Of a DNA stretch of 57,822 nt, positions 25,372 through 34,201 are shown piece after piece (position 1 is the stretch's first letter; each line of letters begins with the position of its first letter). Source of the stretch: Arthrobacter sp. ES3-54 (GTDB taxonomy: Bacteria > Actinomycetota > Actinomycetes > Actinomycetales > Micrococcaceae); assembly GCF_029504395.1 (NCBI RefSeq), contig NZ_JAQFIF010000020.1:1-57822 (forward strand), given 5' to 3'. Below the pieces are notes generated by a model, which was given only the letters and a program-made list of their open reading frames with translations, was not told where the DNA came from and made no database searches. A program made the position numbers and the translations under genes.

Positions 25372-27162
25372 ATGCCTGAGACACCAAACGGCGTCGTCGG
25401 GGCGTGGCTGGCGCAGTTCGATGAGGCGCTGCGCAGCCACAACACGGACGCCGCACTGGAACTTTTCGACGACGATTCGTACTGGCGCGACTTCGTCTCC
25501 TTCACCTGGAACCTCAAGACACTCGAAGGCAAAGCAGCCATCGGCCGCATGCTCGACGCCACCCTGGACGATGTCCAGCCCAGCAACTGGACCCTCGCCG
25601 AGGACGCCACCGGGGATGCGGCAAACGCCGAGGCCTGGGTGAATTTCGAGACCGCCCAAGCCAGGGGCTACGCCCATTTGCGCCTCCGGAATGGAAAGTG
25701 CTGGACGCTGCTCACCACCATGCAGGAGCTCAAGGGCTTCGAGGAAAGGAAGGGCCCCAACCGGGAGAAGGGGGTCGCCCATGAGATCACCAAGGGTCGC
25801 AAATCCTGGCTGGAACTGAAGGAAGAGCAAGAAGCGCGGCTGGGCTACGAAGACCAGCCCTACACCGTCATCATTGGCGGCGGACAAGGCGGAATCGGAC
25901 TGGGGGCGCGGCTGCGGAGACTCGGCGTGCCCACCATCATCATCGAAAAGAATGAGCGTCCGGGCGACTCGTGGCGCAACCGCTACAAGTCCCTCCACCT
26001 GCACGATCCGGTCTGGTACGACCACCTTCCCTACATAAAGTTCCCCGACGACTGGCCGGTTTTCGCGGCCAAGGACAAGATCGGCGACTGGCTGGAAAAC
26101 TACACACGGATCATGGAACTGAACTACTGGTCCAAGACCGAGTGCACCAACGCCCGCTTCGACGAATCGTCCCAAAAGTGGGTGGTGGAGGTGATGCGCG
26201 ACGGTGAACCGGTCACCCTGCGCCCCGAGCAGCTTATCTTCGCCCTGGGTGTTTCGGGGTACCCCAGCGTCCCCGCATTCGACGGCGCCGAGTCCTTCCT
26301 GGGGCAGCAGTACCACTCGTCCAAGCACCCGGGCGGTGGAGACTGGACCGGCAAGAAGGCTGTGGTCATCGGCTCCAATAATTCAGCCCACGATATCTGT
26401 GCCGATCTCTGGGAGCATGGGGCCGATGTCACCATGGTCCAGCGGTCCTCCACGCATATTGCCCGCAGCGAGTCCCTCATGGACCTTGCGCTGGGCGATC
26501 TGTATTCCGAAAAGGCACTCGCCAACGGCGTCACCACGGAGAAAGCCGATCTGCTGTTTGCGTCGTTGCCATACCGGATTCTGCCCGAAGCCCAGATCCC
26601 TGTTTATGCGGAGATGGCCAAGCGGGACGCCGGCTTCTATTCCCAGCTGGAGGCAGCAGGCTTTGACCTGGACTTCGGCGTTGACGGTTCCGGCCTGTTC
26701 CTGAAGTACCTGAGGCGCGGTTCCGGCTACTACATCGACGTCGGTGCCTCGCAGCTCATCATCGACGGTCGGGTCAAGCTCGCCAACGGCGAGGTCAGCA
26801 AGATCACCGGCAACTCCGTCGTGATGGCCAACGGAACGGAACTGGATGCAGACGTCATCATCTACGCCACCGGTTATGGGTCGATGAACGGCTGGTTGGC
26901 TGATTTGGTCTCGCCCGAGGTAGCCGACGCCGTCGGCAAGTGCTGGGGGTTCGGATCAGATACGCCCAAAGATCCGGGCCCGTGGGAAGGGGAACTCCGC
27001 AATATGTGGAAGCCCACAAACGTGGAGAACCTCTGGATCCATGGCGGCAATCTGCACCAGAGCCGTCACTACTCCACCTATCTGGCCCTGCAGCTCAAAG
27101 CAAGGATGGAAGGACTGCCAACGCCGGTCTTCGAGCTGCAGCCCACACACCACACGCGCTGA
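25372..27162 (+). CDS. type II flavin-containing (Baeyer-Villiger-like) monooxygenase
   Basis: A 596-residue FAD/NAD(P)H monooxygenase. Residues about 10-130 form an NTF2/SnoaL-like N-domain. The FAD site is GGGQGGIGLGARL (about 167) and the NAD(P) site is GSNNSAHD (about 332). FLGQQYHSSKH (about 306) fits the FxGxxxH fingerprint of FMO/BVMO enzymes. The N-terminal extension places it with type II FMOs, several of which perform Baeyer-Villiger oxidations of ketones. ATG 25372 follows AAAGAGGA. It is followed by an alcohol dehydrogenase and an ene-reductase. The substrate is unknown. Confidence 0.88.
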   Translation: MPETPNGVVGAWLAQFDEALRSHNTDAALELFDDDSYWRDFVSFTWNLKTLEGKAAIGRMLDATLDDVQPSNWTLAEDATGDAANAEAWVNFETAQARGYAHLRLRNGKCWTLLTTMQELKGFEERKGPNREKGVAHEITKGRKSWLELKEEQEARLGYEDQPYTVIIGGGQGGIGLGARLRRLGVPTIIIEKNERPGDSWRNRYKSLHLHDPVWYDHLPYIKFPDDWPVFAAKDKIGDWLENYTRIMELNYWSKTECTNARFDESSQKWVVEVMRDGEPVTLRPEQLIFALGVSGYPSVPAFDGAESFLGQQYHSSKHPGGGDWTGKKAVVIGSNNSAHDICADLWEHGADVTMVQRSSTHIARSESLMDLALGDLYSEKALANGVTTEKADLLFASLPYRILPEAQIPVYAEMAKRDAGFYSQLEAAGFDLDFGVDGSGLFLKYLRRGSGYYIDVGASQLIIDGRVKLANGEVSKITGNSVVMANGTELDADVIIYATGYGSMNGWLADLVSPEVADAVGKCWGFGSDTPKDPGPWEGELRNMWKPTNVENLWIHGGNLHQSRHYSTYLALQLKARMEGLPTPVFELQPTHHTR

Positions 27163-27308
27163 CTACACCTGCTGACACACACGGGTCGTGACAATCACAG
27201 TCACGGCAACCAGACTGGGGTTACGGCCCCGTCGTGAGAATCCAACTTTTATTCCGTGGATGCGCCTGATCGGCGCATCCACGGCCTGGAATGCGAAGGC
27301 GAAACACC

Positions 27309-28367
27309 ATGAAAGCAGCACGATTCCACGCCCGCGAGGATCTCCGGATCGAAGATGTTCCAGAGCCGGAGCTGTGTCCGGGAACGGTGAAGATCGCCGT
27401 GGCCTGGTGCGGCATCTGCGGCACCGACCTCCATGAATTCCTCGAAGGACCTATTTTCACCCCGCCGCCCGGCCACCCCCACCCGCTTACCCACGAGGCC
27501 GCCCCGGTCACCCTGGGGCACGAGTTCTCCGGCACTGTAGAGGAAATTGGTGATGGCGTCAGCGGTCTGGCCGTCGGAGACAACGTTGTCGTTGAGCCGT
27601 ACGTCGTCTGCAATGAATGCGGTCCCTGCCTCAGCGGACACTACAACCTGTGCACAAAGTTGGGCTTCATAGGTTTGGCGGGTGGCGGTGGCGGATTGAG
27701 CGAGAAGATCGTCGTCAACACACGTTGGGTGCACCCTGTCGGCGACATTCCCTTGGACGAGGCCGCACTCATCGAACCTCTCGCGGTGGCGTATCACGCA
27801 GTCGGCAGGAGCGACCTCAAAGCCGGGGACGTCGCCGTCGTCGGGGGTGCGGGACCCATCGGGCTTCTGACCGCCGCGGTCCTCAAAGGCATCGGCATCA
27901 CCACGATCGTTACTGAGCTGTCGGCCGCCCGCAAGGACAAGGCGGCATCGTCCGGAGTTGCGGATCATGTTCTCGACCCCAGTACCGACGACGTCAAGGC
28001 GCGAGTGCTGGAACTGACCAACGGCGCAGGGGCCAATGCTGCGTTTGAATGCGCCGGCGTGAATGCCGTGTTGGACACGATGCTCGACGTCGTGAAGCCG
28101 GCCGGCGTCGTCGTCAACGTCTCCATCTGGGGACACCCGGCCACAGTGGATATGCAGAAAGTGGTGCTGAAAGAAATTGATCTGCGCGGCACCATCGCCT
28201 ACTGCGGCGATCATGAAGCCGCCATCAAACTCGTCCAGGAGGGAAAAGTCGACCTCAAACCCTTCATCACCGGAAGAATCGCCCTGGACGATTTGGTGGA
28301 TAAGGGGTTCGACACGCTGATCAACCACAACGACACCGCGGTGAAGATCATCGTCCACCCGTCGTGA
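27309..28367 (+). CDS. zinc-dependent alcohol dehydrogenase (butanediol dehydrogenase-like)
   Basis: A 352-residue MDR-family dehydrogenase. Catalytic zinc ligands are in WCGICGTD (about residue 34) and LGHEF (about 70). The structural-zinc cysteines are CNECGPCLSGHYNLC (about 101). The NAD site is VVGGAGPIGLLTA (about 176). The style, with an insert after the first cysteine, is that of 2,3-butanediol/sorbitol dehydrogenases, which oxidise secondary alcohols to ketones. It lies in the operon with a ketone-type monooxygenase, so it may supply the ketone. The ATG at 27309 was chosen over an upstream Arg-rich start. Confidence 0.9.
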   Translation: MKAARFHAREDLRIEDVPEPELCPGTVKIAVAWCGICGTDLHEFLEGPIFTPPPGHPHPLTHEAAPVTLGHEFSGTVEEIGDGVSGLAVGDNVVVEPYVVCNECGPCLSGHYNLCTKLGFIGLAGGGGGLSEKIVVNTRWVHPVGDIPLDEAALIEPLAVAYHAVGRSDLKAGDVAVVGGAGPIGLLTAAVLKGIGITTIVTELSAARKDKAASSGVADHVLDPSTDDVKARVLELTNGAGANAAFECAGVNAVLDTMLDVVKPAGVVVNVSIWGHPATVDMQKVVLKEIDLRGTIAYCGDHEAAIKLVQEGKVDLKPFITGRIALDDLVDKGFDTLINHNDTAVKIIVHPS

Positions 28368-28445
28368 TCCGAGTCTCAGATGGAATAGTTGCAAACGCTG
28401 TGCAGTTAGCCCCAATGAACCAATCCATTGTGAAAGGAACTGCGC

Positions 28446-29516
28446 ATGCTGTTTTCCCCGATGACCCTCGGCGAGCTGGAACTACCCAACCGACTCGTGA
28501 TGGCGCCGCTTACCCGCGTACGCTCGGGCAACGAAGGAATCCCCGGCCCGTTGGTGGTCGAACATTACCGCCAGCGCGCCTCGCTGGGCCTGATCGTCAG
28601 TGAGGGCACGTACCCCAGCCACGCCGGCCGAGGCTTCCCGGGCCAGCCCGGACTGGTGACCGACGAGCAGCTCGCGGGCTGGGCCAACGTTACTGCCGCC
28701 GTGCACGCTGAGGGTGGCCGCATCTTCGCCCAGGTCATGCACGCCGGCAGGGTTACCCACCAGGACACCACCGGTGGCTACGAGGTGGTCGCACCCAGTG
28801 CCATTGCCATCGACGGCGAGACCCGCACGTACGAGGGCAAGCAGGCGTTCCCCGTACCGCACGCCCTGACCACCGAGGAACTGCCGGGCATCGTCGAAGA
28901 ATTCGTGACGGCCTCCCGCAAAGCCGTAGAGGCAGGGTTCGACGGCGTCGAACTTCACTCGGCCAACGGCTACCTGCTGCACGAGTTCCTCACTCCGGCC
29001 GCCAATCAGCGCGACGACGTCTACGGCGGCTCTCCGGAGAACCGGGCGCGCTTCGTGATCGAAGTTACCCGGGCCGTGGTGGACGCCATTGGCGCGGACC
29101 GCGTCGGCATCCGCATCTCCCCGGAGCACAATGTCCAGGGTGCCCTCGAACTCGACGCAGCAGACGTCCAGGCGACCTACGCCAACCTTGTGGGCGCGCT
29201 GGCTCCGCTGAAGCTGGCCTACCTCAGCATCCTTCACAAGGACCCCGCCAGCGAGCTGGTCCGGGACCTGCGTGCACGGTTCAACGGAACGTTTCTGGTC
29301 AACACCGGCTTCGGCATCGTCACCACGCGCGACGAGGCCACTGCCCTGGTCGCGGACGGCCACGCTGACGCCGTCGTCGTCGGACGCCCGGCCATCGCCA
29401 ACCCGGACCTGGTCCGCCGCTGGCGCGAAGGCCTGCCGGTCAACGAGGCGAATCCGGCCACGTTCTACACCGACGGCGCCGAGGGCTACACGGACTACCC
29501 GGCCTACCAGAACTAG
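28446..29516 (+). CDS. old yellow enzyme-family ene-reductase
   Basis: A 356-residue FMN enzyme of the NemA/OYE family that reduces the C=C bond of activated alkenes. LPNRLVMAPLTR at the start, the substrate-binding HSANGY (about residue 173, His/Asn pair with Tyr) and TGFGIVTTRDEA near the C-terminus (phosphate-binding loop) are all present. GAAAGGA precedes the ATG. As third gene of the operon it would turn an enone into a saturated ketone for the monooxygenase. Confidence 0.93.
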   Translation: MLFSPMTLGELELPNRLVMAPLTRVRSGNEGIPGPLVVEHYRQRASLGLIVSEGTYPSHAGRGFPGQPGLVTDEQLAGWANVTAAVHAEGGRIFAQVMHAGRVTHQDTTGGYEVVAPSAIAIDGETRTYEGKQAFPVPHALTTEELPGIVEEFVTASRKAVEAGFDGVELHSANGYLLHEFLTPAANQRDDVYGGSPENRARFVIEVTRAVVDAIGADRVGIRISPEHNVQGALELDAADVQATYANLVGALAPLKLAYLSILHKDPASELVRDLRARFNGTFLVNTGFGIVTTRDEATALVADGHADAVVVGRPAIANPDLVRRWREGLPVNEANPATFYTDGAEGYTDYPAYQN

Positions 29517-29538
29517 GCAGCGGCGCCACCTCCACCAC

Positions 29539-29618
29539 TGGACATGTCCAGCCGTGGCAACAAAGAGTGGGCAGAACACCGTTCTGCCCACTCTTTGGGT
29601 TAAGGAATGGGCATGTCC
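29539..29618 (+). repeat. palindromic intergenic element, copy 1
   Basis: This 80-bp element begins with the palindrome TGGACATGTCCA and ends with TGGGCATGTCC. Its centre is a perfect 16-bp stem (29562-29577 with 29581-29596) and a three-base loop, which can also end transcription of the preceding gene. A second copy with the same ends is at 40765-40845. It looks like a REP/MITE-type family. Confidence 0.8.
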
Positions 29619-29620
29619 GC

Positions 29621-29633
29621 GTCCTATAGGATC
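29621..29633 (+). promoter_or_regulatory. CCTATAGG operator, copy 1 (gntR promoter)
   Basis: GTCCTATAGGATC contains the perfect palindrome TCCTATAGGA. It ends five bases before the regulator's ATG, consistent with autorepression. Confidence 0.7.
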
Positions 29634-29638
29634 TGAAG

Positions 29639-30349
29639 ATGCAACCAGCTTCCTCCGGGAGTCGCCCTGAGGGCCACTACGCGGGCCGTCCCGTCAGCCG
29701 CCAGGTCCTCGCCGACCACGTCTATGAAGAGCTTTTGGCGTCGCTGATGGACGGGCGGCTCGAACCCGGGGCAGCCGTGAGTATCGATGGAACCGCCCGG
29801 GAGCTCAATGTTTCCCCGACGCCGGTGCGCGAGGCGCTTGCGCGTCTCGAACACACTGGAATGGTTCGCCGCGTCGCGCTCAAGGGCTACCGGGTTGCGC
29901 CGATGTTCACCCAGGAGGACTTCGCCGAACTCATGGAAGCAAGGCTTGCCATCGAGCCGGTGAATGCCCGCCTGGCGTGCGCCCGGCAGACGCCGGCGCA
30001 CCATGCCGAGCTGGCCACGGCCGTGGCCGACCTCAAGAAGGCGCCGCGGGGCCCGTCGTTTGCCGAATACCGCGACTATCTGGAAGCCGATGAGCGGTTC
30101 CACCGGTTGATCGCGGAGCAGACCGGCAACCAGTTCATGGTGGCCGCCTATGCCGCCCTCGGTGGGCAGGTCCAGCGCTTCCGCCTCTTCGGCGGCGTCG
30201 GCATCACGGACGCGGAACAGGCGATCGCCGAGCACCAGGCGGTCCTGGACGCGCTGTCCACCGGTGACCCGGAGCAGGCCGCAACCGCCATGGTTGAGCA
30301 CGTGCAGAAGGTGCGCGGCCGCGCCATCGCGGACGCTCCCGCAGAATAA
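29639..30349 (+). CDS. GntR/FCD-family regulator of the sugar-acid island
   Basis: A 236-residue regulator: a winged helix (about residues 20-90, with ARELNVSPTPVREALARLEH) and an all-helical FCD ligand domain. The FCD metal ligands are visible in DERFHRLIAEQTGN, the EHQAVLDAL His and MVEHV. FCD regulators sense organic acids and sugar acids and normally repress until ligand binds. The same CCTATAGG palindrome precedes this gene, the MFS operon and the isomerase operon. The transcript leader must be very short, and no clear ribosome site is visible. Confidence 0.92.
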   Translation: MQPASSGSRPEGHYAGRPVSRQVLADHVYEELLASLMDGRLEPGAAVSIDGTARELNVSPTPVREALARLEHTGMVRRVALKGYRVAPMFTQEDFAELMEARLAIEPVNARLACARQTPAHHAELATAVADLKKAPRGPSFAEYRDYLEADERFHRLIAEQTGNQFMVAAYAALGGQVQRFRLFGGVGITDAEQAIAEHQAVLDALSTGDPEQAATAMVEHVQKVRGRAIADAPAE

Positions 30350-30390
30350 GTCGTCGTTCCGGCGACTTCCGGCGACTTCGGGATACTTCC

Positions 30391-30410
30391 GCAGGCTTCC
30401 TGAGGCCTGC
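30391..30410 (+). terminator. weak hairpin after gntR
   Basis: GCAGGC (30391-30396) pairs with GCCTGC (30405-30410). It has no T tract, so this is only a possible terminator. CGGCGACTTC is also repeated just upstream. Confidence 0.3.
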
Positions 30411-30456
30411 TCAGCGGACCCATCAATAACTTTCTTGTGACCCTCTTCACAATTGG

Positions 30457-30482
30457 ATCGAAGACCCTATAGGATCTTCGAT
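30457..30482 (+). promoter_or_regulatory. CCTATAGG operator, copy 2 (MFS operon)
   Basis: This is the longest copy: 26 bases, palindromic except for one pair. The left arm is ATCGAAGAC and the right arm is ATCTTCGAT around the CCTATAGG core (30466-30473). TTCACA at 30446-30451 with TATAGG 16 bp later could be the promoter, placing the operator over the -10. Confidence 0.75.
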
Positions 30483-30529
30483 TGTGACCGGCTACGGTGC
30501 CGGCAAGGGGATTCACGAGGGAGTGAAGA

Positions 30530-31858
30530 GTGCAAACAGAAACTTTGGCCGCAGGGCCCAAGGAATCAGCAACACGCCGCACCATTAAGAATCTGCGGTG
30601 GTGGATCCTTGGCTGGGCGCTGGCCGCCGGCATCATCAACTACATGGACCGCAGCGCGATCTCCATCGCCGCGCCGCAACTGATCAAAGACTTCGGCATG
30701 AGCCGGACTGACATTGGCCTCCTGGGCACCGTGTTCTCCTGGACCTACGCATTTGCCCAGCTGCCCGCCGGCTGGCTCGTGGACAAGCTTGGCGCCCGCC
30801 GGATGTACTTCCTGGCAATCGCGGGCTGGAGCATCGCGACCGCGCTGATGGCCATCGGCGGCAAGATGTGGCAGTTCATCACCTTCCGCTTCCTGCTCGG
30901 CATCACCGAAGCCCCGAACGGTCCGGCGTCGGCCAAGCTCACCGCCGACTGGTTCCCCCGGGCCGAACGCGGACAGGCCACCGCCATCTGGGACAGTGGC
31001 TCCAAATGGGGACCGGCCATCGCCCCGCCCGTCCTGACCGCCATCATGCTCGCCTTCGGCTGGCAGGCCATCTTCATCTTCCTCGGCGTCGCAGGCCTCG
31101 TACTGGCGCTGGCATTCTTCCTGTACTACCGCGCTCCCGAGGAGCACAAGCGCATCAGCGCCAAGGAACTGGACTACATCGAAAGCCAGCGCACCACCCA
31201 GCTCCTGACGGCCAAGAAGGTCTCCTGGCTCGGCCTCTTCAAGCACCGCCAGATCTGGGGCATGATGGCCGGCTTCTTCTGCGTCATCTGGATCTGGAAC
31301 ATCTTCATCGTCTTCCTGCCGCTCTACCTGCAGGAAGAACGCGGTGCCAGCATCGCCAGCTCCGGCTGGCTCGCGGCCGTCCCGTACCTAGGCGCAGCCA
31401 TCCTCGGAATCACCGGCGGCTGGGTCATGACGCGCTACTCGAAGAAGGCAGGGCGCGATCCGCTGCTGGCCAAGCGCCACGTGATGTCCGTAGCCGCGAT
31501 TGCCGCCGGTATCCTGATCTGCCTCATCCCGTTCGTGGATTCCCTCCCGCTCGCCATCGCCGTCATGACCGTGGCACTGGGCTTCGTCGCCACCATGCAG
31601 GCAGCCGCCTGGGCCATGCCCGGCGACATCGTGGACAACTCCCAGGTTGCCTCGGTCGGTGCCATCCAGAACTTCGGCGGCTACTTCGGCGGCGCCTTTG
31701 CCCCGCTGCTGACCGGCGTGATCGCCGACGCCACCGGCTCCTACGCGCCGTCCTTCGTGATCGGCGGCATCATCGCGGCCCTGGCCGCCGTGGCTTACAC
31801 CGTGCTGGTCCGCGAACCCATCAAGGACAAAACCGCAGTACTGCAGACAGAAAGCTGA
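30530..31858 (+). CDS. MFS transporter, anion:cation symporter type
   Basis: A 442-residue twelve-helix carrier. NYMDRSAISIAAPQLIKDFG in helix 1 and FRFLLGITEAPNGP in helix 4 are hallmarks of the ACS family (hexuronate, glucarate, galactonate, tartrate carriers). This points to uptake of a sugar acid or similar anion. The GTG start follows GAGGGAG by six bases. It is first gene of a unit with the hydroxyacid dehydrogenase and has the strongest CCTATAGG operator. Confidence 0.9.
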   Translation: MQTETLAAGPKESATRRTIKNLRWWILGWALAAGIINYMDRSAISIAAPQLIKDFGMSRTDIGLLGTVFSWTYAFAQLPAGWLVDKLGARRMYFLAIAGWSIATALMAIGGKMWQFITFRFLLGITEAPNGPASAKLTADWFPRAERGQATAIWDSGSKWGPAIAPPVLTAIMLAFGWQAIFIFLGVAGLVLALAFFLYYRAPEEHKRISAKELDYIESQRTTQLLTAKKVSWLGLFKHRQIWGMMAGFFCVIWIWNIFIVFLPLYLQEERGASIASSGWLAAVPYLGAAILGITGGWVMTRYSKKAGRDPLLAKRHVMSVAAIAAGILICLIPFVDSLPLAIAVMTVALGFVATMQAAAWAMPGDIVDNSQVASVGAIQNFGGYFGGAFAPLLTGVIADATGSYAPSFVIGGIIAALAAVAYTVLVREPIKDKTAVLQTES

Positions 31859-31866
31859 ACCGACGC

Positions 31867-32991
31867 ATGAGCACAGCAACAAATGCATTGACGACGACGG
31901 CGGTCGCCACCTCGGCGGCCGCCTCGGCGGCGGGAACCGCCACTGTGGGAACCAGCGCTGCGGGAACCGCCCAACCGCCGTTCACCGTGGCGGTCACGGC
32001 CGACGCTGCGCGGCCCGACGGAAGCTCGATTCACGGGGATCTGGGGCTGCAGCGGCTCAGCGAGAACGGCATCAGCTGGAGCGTCCTGCCCAGCTACACA
32101 GACCCGGTTCCGTTGCCCGACCTCGCCGGGGTCCAGGCCGTCCTGTCGCTGGGACACATCGCCTTCGATTCACGCACCGTGGACCACGCTCCCGACCTGA
32201 GGCTGATCGCCCGGTTCGGGGCCGGCTACGAAACCATCGATTTGGACGCCTGCACCCGCGCCGGCGTCGTTGTCACCAACACCCCGGACGCGATCCGGCG
32301 GCCGTTGGCGGTGGCGGGGCTGACGCTGCTCCTGGCGCTCTCCCACAAGCTCCTGGCCAAGGACCGGTTGACCCGGACTTCGGACTGGGCGCAGCGCGAG
32401 CACTACCGCGGCGCGCCGCTGGTGGGGCAAACGGTCGGCATCGTGGGCTTCGGCAGCGTGGGCGCTGAGCTTGCCCGCCTGCTGGCGCCGCTCGGGATGA
32501 AGGTCGTGGGCAACAACCGCAGCGGCCGACACGCGGAGGCCGCCGGGCTCGGCGTCGAACTGCTGGGCCTGAACGAGCTCCTGGAGCGCTCGGATTACGT
32601 GGTGCTCTGCGCCGCGCTGACCCCGGCGACCCAGAAGCTGATCGACGCCGCCGCGTTGGCCCGGATGAAGAAAGGCGCCTACTTGATCAACATTGGCCGC
32701 GGAAAGCTCGTGGACACGGATGCCCTCCGGGACGCCCTGCGGGAGGGTCGGATCGCCGGCGCAGGCTTGGACGTCTTCGAGCCGGAGCCGCTGCTTCCCG
32801 ACGACGAGCTCCTGACCTTGGACAACGTGGTGCTGTCCCCGCATTCCCTGTGCTGGACCGAGGACTTCACCCGGGACGTCGCGTCCAGCGCCATTGCCTC
32901 GATCCTGGCCGTCGCGGCAGGGGAGCGCCCCGCCAACGTCCTGAATCCGGAGGTGTTCGCAACCGCGGCTTTCGCCGCGAAGCGCGGGTAA
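31867..32991 (+). CDS. D-2-hydroxyacid dehydrogenase
   Basis: A 374-residue NAD(P) dehydrogenase of the glycerate/phosphoglycerate dehydrogenase group. The dinucleotide site is GIVGFGSVGAELA (about residue 193). The catalytic triad is visible as Arg in NIGRGKLVD (about 278), Glu in DVFEPEPL (about 305) and His in SPHSLCW (about 326). The first ~40 residues are Ala/Thr-rich and repetitive, so translation might begin later. It starts eight bases after the MFS stop. In this island it would interconvert a 2-hydroxy and 2-oxo sugar acid, or act on glycolate/glycerate-like products. Confidence 0.88.
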   Translation: MSTATNALTTTAVATSAAASAAGTATVGTSAAGTAQPPFTVAVTADAARPDGSSIHGDLGLQRLSENGISWSVLPSYTDPVPLPDLAGVQAVLSLGHIAFDSRTVDHAPDLRLIARFGAGYETIDLDACTRAGVVVTNTPDAIRRPLAVAGLTLLLALSHKLLAKDRLTRTSDWAQREHYRGAPLVGQTVGIVGFGSVGAELARLLAPLGMKVVGNNRSGRHAEAAGLGVELLGLNELLERSDYVVLCAALTPATQKLIDAAALARMKKGAYLINIGRGKLVDTDALRDALREGRIAGAGLDVFEPEPLLPDDELLTLDNVVLSPHSLCWTEDFTRDVASSAIASILAVAAGERPANVLNPEVFATAAFAAKRG

Positions 32992-33005
32992 AGCCAGGTG
33001 TGACC

Positions 33006-33041
33006 TTGACAACATCAGCCCAGATAGTAGATCCTATAGGA
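33006..33041 (+). promoter_or_regulatory. promoter and CCTATAGG operator, copy 3
   Basis: A perfect -35 TTGACA lies at 33006-33011, and TAGATC at 33028-33033 could be the -10. ATCCTATAGGA (33031-33041) overlaps the -10, an arrangement that suits repression by the GntR protein. Confidence 0.7.
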
Positions 33042-33069
33042 AACAGGATTCCACGAAGGAGTGAACCCC

Positions 33070-34074
33070 ATGGCCTATACAGCCGAAAACTGGCCCATCA
33101 CCGCAGCGCTCCTGCAGTTCCCGGGAACCGACGCACAGGGTAAGCACATCAACGACGCCGACGCCGCCGCCTGGGCCGAGGTCCTCACCGAGGTCAAGGA
33201 CGCCGGTTTTGCCGACGCCGACCTCACGGACAGCTGGGTCCGCCCCGGCGACCTGAGCTCCGCCCGGCTCGCGGAGTTCAAGCAGACCGCGGAGACCGTC
33301 GGCATCGGCATCCCGGTCATCTCCGCGATCCGCCGCAGCGTGATCGAGGAAGGCAACTGGGAAGCGAACCTGGCGTACAGCCACCGCACCATCGACGCCG
33401 CCGCCGAGCTGGGCTGCGAGGTGGTCTCGTTCGGGCTGCACCAGGCCATCACCGCCGAGCAGCAGAAGCAGCTGTGGTTCTGGACTCTCGAGGGCTACAA
33501 GGACCCGGTGGGCGACAAGGAAACCTGGGGCAAGGCCGTGAGCCGCCTGCGGGAACTCGGCCGGCACGCGGCCGAGGTCGGCGTGCTGCTGTCCCTGGAG
33601 ATGTACGAGGACACCTACCTCGGCACCGCGGACTCCTCGGTCCAGCTGGTGCAGGACATCGGCCTGGCCAACGTCGGCCTCAACCCGGACATCGGCAACC
33701 TCATCCGGCTGCACCGGCCGATCGAGGACTGGCGCGAGATGGTCGCCAAGACGCTGCCGTACTCCAACTACTGGCACATGAAGAACTACATCCGCGACGA
33801 GGACGTCGCCCGGGACACCTACGTCGCGATGCCGGCCCCGATGGAAAGCGGCCTGATCAACTACCGCGAGGCGTTCAAGGTGGCCCTGTCCGTGGGCTTC
33901 CAGGGCATCCTGTGCACCGAGCACTACGGCGGCGACGGCCTGTCCGTTACGGCCAGCAACCAGGACTACCTCCGCCGCCAGGTCCTGCCCAAGACCGACG
34001 GCTACGCCCTCGGCCAGAGCCAGGTGGCCCAGGGCCGGCAGCTGCCCGCAGCCACGGCACTCGCCAGTGTCTGA
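33070..34074 (+). CDS. xylose-isomerase-fold enzyme (sugar isomerase/epimerase or 3-oxo-acid decarboxylase)
   Basis: A 334-residue TIM-barrel protein of the AP-endonuclease-2/xylose isomerase family. The four metal ligands are visible: Glu in LSLEMYED (about residue 178), Asp in NPDIGN (about 209), His in WHMKNY (about 237) and Glu in CTEHYGG (about 285). AAGGAG precedes ATG 33070. Known members in tetrulose and apionate pathways include erythrulose-phosphate epimerases (EryC) and 3-oxo-isoapionate decarboxylase (OiaC). With a 3-hydroxyacid dehydrogenase downstream, decarboxylation of a 3-oxo sugar acid to erythrulose is attractive, but this is inference. Confidence 0.82.
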   Translation: MAYTAENWPITAALLQFPGTDAQGKHINDADAAAWAEVLTEVKDAGFADADLTDSWVRPGDLSSARLAEFKQTAETVGIGIPVISAIRRSVIEEGNWEANLAYSHRTIDAAAELGCEVVSFGLHQAITAEQQKQLWFWTLEGYKDPVGDKETWGKAVSRLRELGRHAAEVGVLLSLEMYEDTYLGTADSSVQLVQDIGLANVGLNPDIGNLIRLHRPIEDWREMVAKTLPYSNYWHMKNYIRDEDVARDTYVAMPAPMESGLINYREAFKVALSVGFQGILCTEHYGGDGLSVTASNQDYLRRQVLPKTDGYALGQSQVAQGRQLPAATALASV

Positions 34075-34201
34075 CGCAGGCGCCTGATACCGGGGCTTGG
34101 TGCGGCCGTCAAGCCATTTGGGGGGCGGCCGCACCACCCCAGCCCCAACTCAGCTCTCTACCCACAGCATTAGTTCTCCAACACGGATTCAATGAGGAAC
34201 C

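Noticed and set aside
29562..29596. Simple rho-independent terminator only
   Set aside because: The stem is part of a larger element with conserved ends repeated at 40765, so it was recorded as a repeat that may also terminate transcription.
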